Positions 61,801 through 64,000 of a stretch of DNA of 64,000 nucleotides are shown piece by piece. The stretch is taken from contig JAFZUQ010000004.1 in assembly GCA_017618215.1 (NCBI GenBank), positions 62,001-126,000 on the forward strand. The letters run 5' to 3'. Source of the stretch: Elusimicrobiaceae bacterium. GTDB lineage: Bacteria > Elusimicrobiota > Elusimicrobia > Elusimicrobiales > Elusimicrobiaceae. The position numbers were made by a program, and so were the translations under genes. Under the pieces are notes generated by a model that saw only the letters and a program-made list of their open reading frames with translations, made no database searches and was not told the origin of the DNA. Every line of letters begins with the position of its first letter. The stretch's first letter is position 1.

Positions 61801-63645
61801 TTAAAAAGTTACAAATTGCCCGTTACTTCCAATAGCTTTTAAATTGGCGGCAGTATCAATTTTAGGTGTTTTAAAAGATAAATTATTGTTTGTGCCGGCC
61901 TGCTTTACACCGTCATATAAAACCCAGCCGTTTTCCACGCTAACACCACAATAATCTTGCTCCGCAAAAGCAGGTATAATTTTGGCATTGGTTTTTATCA
62001 AAAGCGGTTCAACTTCTTTGGAAATTTCCCCATATGGTATATAAATATTTTTGATTTCCAAATCGAAATCATGAAGCATATAAAAATAACTTTTTGAAAG
62101 TGAGTTTATAAATAAGCAATTTATTTCTTTAGTACCGAGTGCAAGTAAGGCCTTCCTTGCAGCACTTCCGCTAATACTTGCACCAAGCATTTTTGTTTGG
62201 CCGCCTTCCCGCAAAATAACATTTAAATTATAGCGGCCTTTTAGAACAGTAACTTCCTGCGGTTTAATAAAAACACCACAGCTGAAAACTAAAATTGCCA
62301 AAACAAGTACTATAATAAAACTTTTTAATTTCTTTTTAAACAAAGGTAAATTCAATACATAAAAAAGCAAAATATAATAGGCAATTATCGTTGTGCTTTT
62401 TAAAGCCGGAACCGTTATATTGGACATTGGCAAACCGGCAAAGAAATTAACCAAATACTCAAAGCAGAGCAGTAAAAATTTAATTACGGATAATACCGGT
62501 ACAAAAATATAATTAGCAAAAGAAGCGAGCCAAAGTATAAAACCACCCACCATCAAAACTGCACTTAGCGGTACCAAAAATAAATTTGAAAATACTGCAC
62601 TAAATGAAATTTTATAAAAGTAATTTGTGAATACAGGAACAAGTGCCGATTGCGCACATAAGGAAACAAATAATAGTTCCAAACTCCACCTTAACACCGG
62701 AGGAATTTTATAATTAATTTTGAAATTTGAAGTGAACAAAATTATTGCGCAAGTAGCTAAAATCGACATTTGAAAGCCAACTTCAAATAAACTTTGCGGG
62801 TTTACAATTAAAATGAAAAATGCCGCCAAAAGCAAACCTTGCATTATTCCGCTTTTACGCCCTAAAATAAAACCGATAGTTCCGGCAACCGTCATTAAGT
62901 AAGCACGAAGCAAAGGTGCATCTGCCCCGGCAATAAGCGTATAAACTAAAGCGGCAGCAAGTGCAGTAAAAGCAATCCTCTTGCGGCCGCCGATAAACAA
63001 AGAACATAAAAAATAAACTATCAGCGTAACAAAACCGACATTTCCACCCGATGCCACAAGTAAATGCATTGCACCGCTATCTTGAAATGCGGTGTATAAA
63101 GTATCTGAAATATCACCCTTTTCGCCAAGTGTAATGCCACTTAAGATTGCAGCGGAATTGGGTGGTAAATTTTTCCAAAACACATTTAAGATGCTTGTGC
63201 GGATTTTACCAAGATAAAACCAAAAGCTTTTTGGGCTTTCTATTTTTATAATTCGGTCAATATTTCCTTGTGTGAAAATATACTTGCGGGCAAGATATTT
63301 TTTCCATTTGAAAGAGCCGTAATTTTCACTATCTCCGGGGATAAACAAATCACCGTCAAAATTTATTATTTGACCGCGCAAAAGTTCGGGACAATCTTTG
63401 CAAGTTAAATAAACTTTGCCCTTTTGTTTTACACCGTTCAAAGTTAAAATATCAACGGTAAAAAGTTGTTTATCACCCTTTACACGAGGATAAGAATTTA
63501 TATATGCGCTAATTTCTGCTTTGGCAGGAATTTTATAAAAAATATCGTCTTGTTTTGGTTTTGGAACTTCCAAAAACAATGCAAGAAACAAAACATAAAC
63601 TAAAAATACTATTAGAAAAGGCCTTTTGTAAAAAGACGGGTGCAT
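61801..63645 (-). CDS. comEC: ComEC/Rec2-like DNA uptake channel protein, reduced C-terminal domain
   Basis: 614 residues. An N-terminal DUF4131-like OB region (about 30-125) is followed by the competence domain with about nine or ten membrane helices; GITLGEKGDISDTLYTAFQDSGAMHLL near 165-190 and VASGGNVGFV replace the usual SGLHV-type motif. The C-terminal ~130 residues resemble the position of the metallo-beta-lactamase domain but show no HxHxDH motif, so nuclease activity is unlikely. In competent bacteria ComEC carries single-stranded DNA across the inner membrane. TAATG overlap with recR. Confidence 0.85.
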   Translation of the reverse strand: MHPSFYKRPFLIVFLVYVLFLALFLEVPKPKQDDIFYKIPAKAEISAYINSYPRVKGDKQLFTVDILTLNGVKQKGKVYLTCKDCPELLRGQIINFDGDLFIPGDSENYGSFKWKKYLARKYIFTQGNIDRIIKIESPKSFWFYLGKIRTSILNVFWKNLPPNSAAILSGITLGEKGDISDTLYTAFQDSGAMHLLVASGGNVGFVTLIVYFLCSLFIGGRKRIAFTALAAALVYTLIAGADAPLLRAYLMTVAGTIGFILGRKSGIMQGLLLAAFFILIVNPQSLFEVGFQMSILATCAIILFTSNFKINYKIPPVLRWSLELLFVSLCAQSALVPVFTNYFYKISFSAVFSNLFLVPLSAVLMVGGFILWLASFANYIFVPVLSVIKFLLLCFEYLVNFFAGLPMSNITVPALKSTTIIAYYILLFYVLNLPLFKKKLKSFIIVLVLAILVFSCGVFIKPQEVTVLKGRYNLNVILREGGQTKMLGASISGSAARKALLALGTKEINCLFINSLSKSYFYMLHDFDLEIKNIYIPYGEISKEVEPLLIKTNAKIIPAFAEQDYCGVSVENGWVLYDGVKQAGTNNNLSFKTPKIDTAANLKAIGSNGQFVTF

Positions 63646-64000
63646 TAGAGATTAGTCCGCCCTTTGAGGGAGTGGGTTAAAGTCATTTCATCAATATAAT
63701 CAAGCTGCGCACCAAGCGGTACACCATAACCAAGGCGCGATATTTTGCCTACTAAACCGCGCAATAAATCTGCTAAATACAAAGCCGTCATTTCCCCCTC
63801 ACTGTCGGGGTTAGTGGCTAAGATGACTTCTTTAATTTCTATCGGGGAATTTTGCACGCGTTCCAAAAGTTCACGTACTTTTAAATTGTCAATATTTTTT
63901 CCTTCAAGCGGGGAAACCGCACCATGTAAAACATGGTAGACACCTTTGAAAACTTTTGTTTTTTCAAGCGCTTCAATATCTTTGGCTTCCTGCACAACGC
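63645..64000 (-). CDS. recR: Recombination protein RecR, C-terminal part
   Basis: The frame is open to the window edge; ~118 residues are visible. VVQEAKDIEALEKT, VYHVLHGAVSPLEG, ILATNPDSEGEMTALYLADLL and RLGYGVPLGAQLDYIDEMTL are the Toprim domain and C terminus of RecR. The N-terminal helix-hairpin-helix and zinc finger lie outside. RecR loads RecA with RecFO at gaps. Confidence 0.95.
   Translation of the reverse strand, partial: VVQEAKDIEALEKTKVFKGVYHVLHGAVSPLEGKNIDNLKVRELLERVQNSPIEIKEVILATNPDSEGEMTALYLADLLRGLVGKISRLGYGVPLGAQLDYIDEMTLTHSLKGRTNL

Overview
The window is AT-rich (roughly 35-38% GC by eye), densely packed bacterial chromosome from a Gram-negative (diderm) organism. Evidence for two membranes is an AIDA-type autotransporter (39129-42203), an outer-membrane beta-barrel protein (55689-56918) and an HldD-type heptose epimerase gene (33125-34060). 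MurE carries the DNPR motif of meso-diaminopimelate-adding enzymes. Type IV pilin-like prepeptides occur at the left edge and at 50135-51123. The overall look (AT-rich, many pilin-like proteins, autotransporter, 2-hydroxyacyl-CoA dehydratase activase-like giant, mixed gene repertoire) suggests an Elusimicrobiota-like, possibly gut-associated bacterium, but no rRNA or marker tree supports this here and I hold it at low to moderate confidence. No CRISPR array, insertion sequence or prophage was seen.

Layout, left to right. 1-373: 3' end of a pilin-like gene. 421-9562 (minus): one long co-directional block, MntP-like protein, hpt, ftsH, glmM, pdxJ, glmS, acpS, nnrD, an SH3-domain protein and a CcmI-C-terminal-like protein, with overlapping or nearly touching genes; it supplies UDP-GlcNAc precursors, pyridoxal phosphate, acyl-carrier-protein activation and NAD(P)HX repair. 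9606-13984 (minus): YfcC-like transporter, SSS symporter, thiamine pyrophosphokinase, then a structured RNA with mutually exclusive pairings ahead of a TPR gene. 14066-15320 (plus): rsmI-tsaC. 15393-16468 (minus): rpmB, and a trypsin-like protease directly behind tRNA-Thr. 16748-19367 (plus): three membrane proteins of unknown role, then a tiny transcription unit for an 11-residue Cys/Gly peptide. 19538-22909: pth, a single-domain response regulator, tilS, coaD, dgt. 22961-23249: initiator tRNA with unusual bases and a duplicated 3' end. 23364-30316: a 1406-residue activase-like protein, a TM2 protein, an AI-2E exporter-like protein and deoB. 30368-37789 (minus): complete F1Fo ATP synthase operon, interrupted by hldD. 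37894-44600: guaC, autotransporter, a sigma-70 factor with apt, DUF2238 protein. 44718-46526: repeat-containing putative precursor peptide with a radical SAM/SPASM enzyme, then tRNA-Asp. 46805-50027: purB, short (archaeal-size) purA, prohibitin-like protein. 50135-59808 (minus): pilin-like genes, mutL-mutS, outer-membrane protein, murD-murE. 59819-64000: TIGR02757 protein, acyltransferase, ComEC-like protein, recR 3' part.

Three features cut across the window. First, at least nine first genes of transcription units start 5-8 bases after a good -10 hexamer, often with an extended TGn motif, so they appear to make leaderless or near-leaderless mRNA, while other genes have clear Shine-Dalgarno sites. 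Second, a 150-190 base palindromic element is dispersed in three intergenic copies, with a compensatory base-pair change between copies. Third, intrinsic terminators are frequent, and one hairpin core (CCACTC-AAAA-GAGTGG) recurs.

The most likely undescribed system is at 44718-46403: a membrane-anchored small protein with repeated YGVAPVRPI-like units immediately followed by its likely radical SAM modifying enzyme. The riboswitch-like RNA at 10253-10421 is the second.
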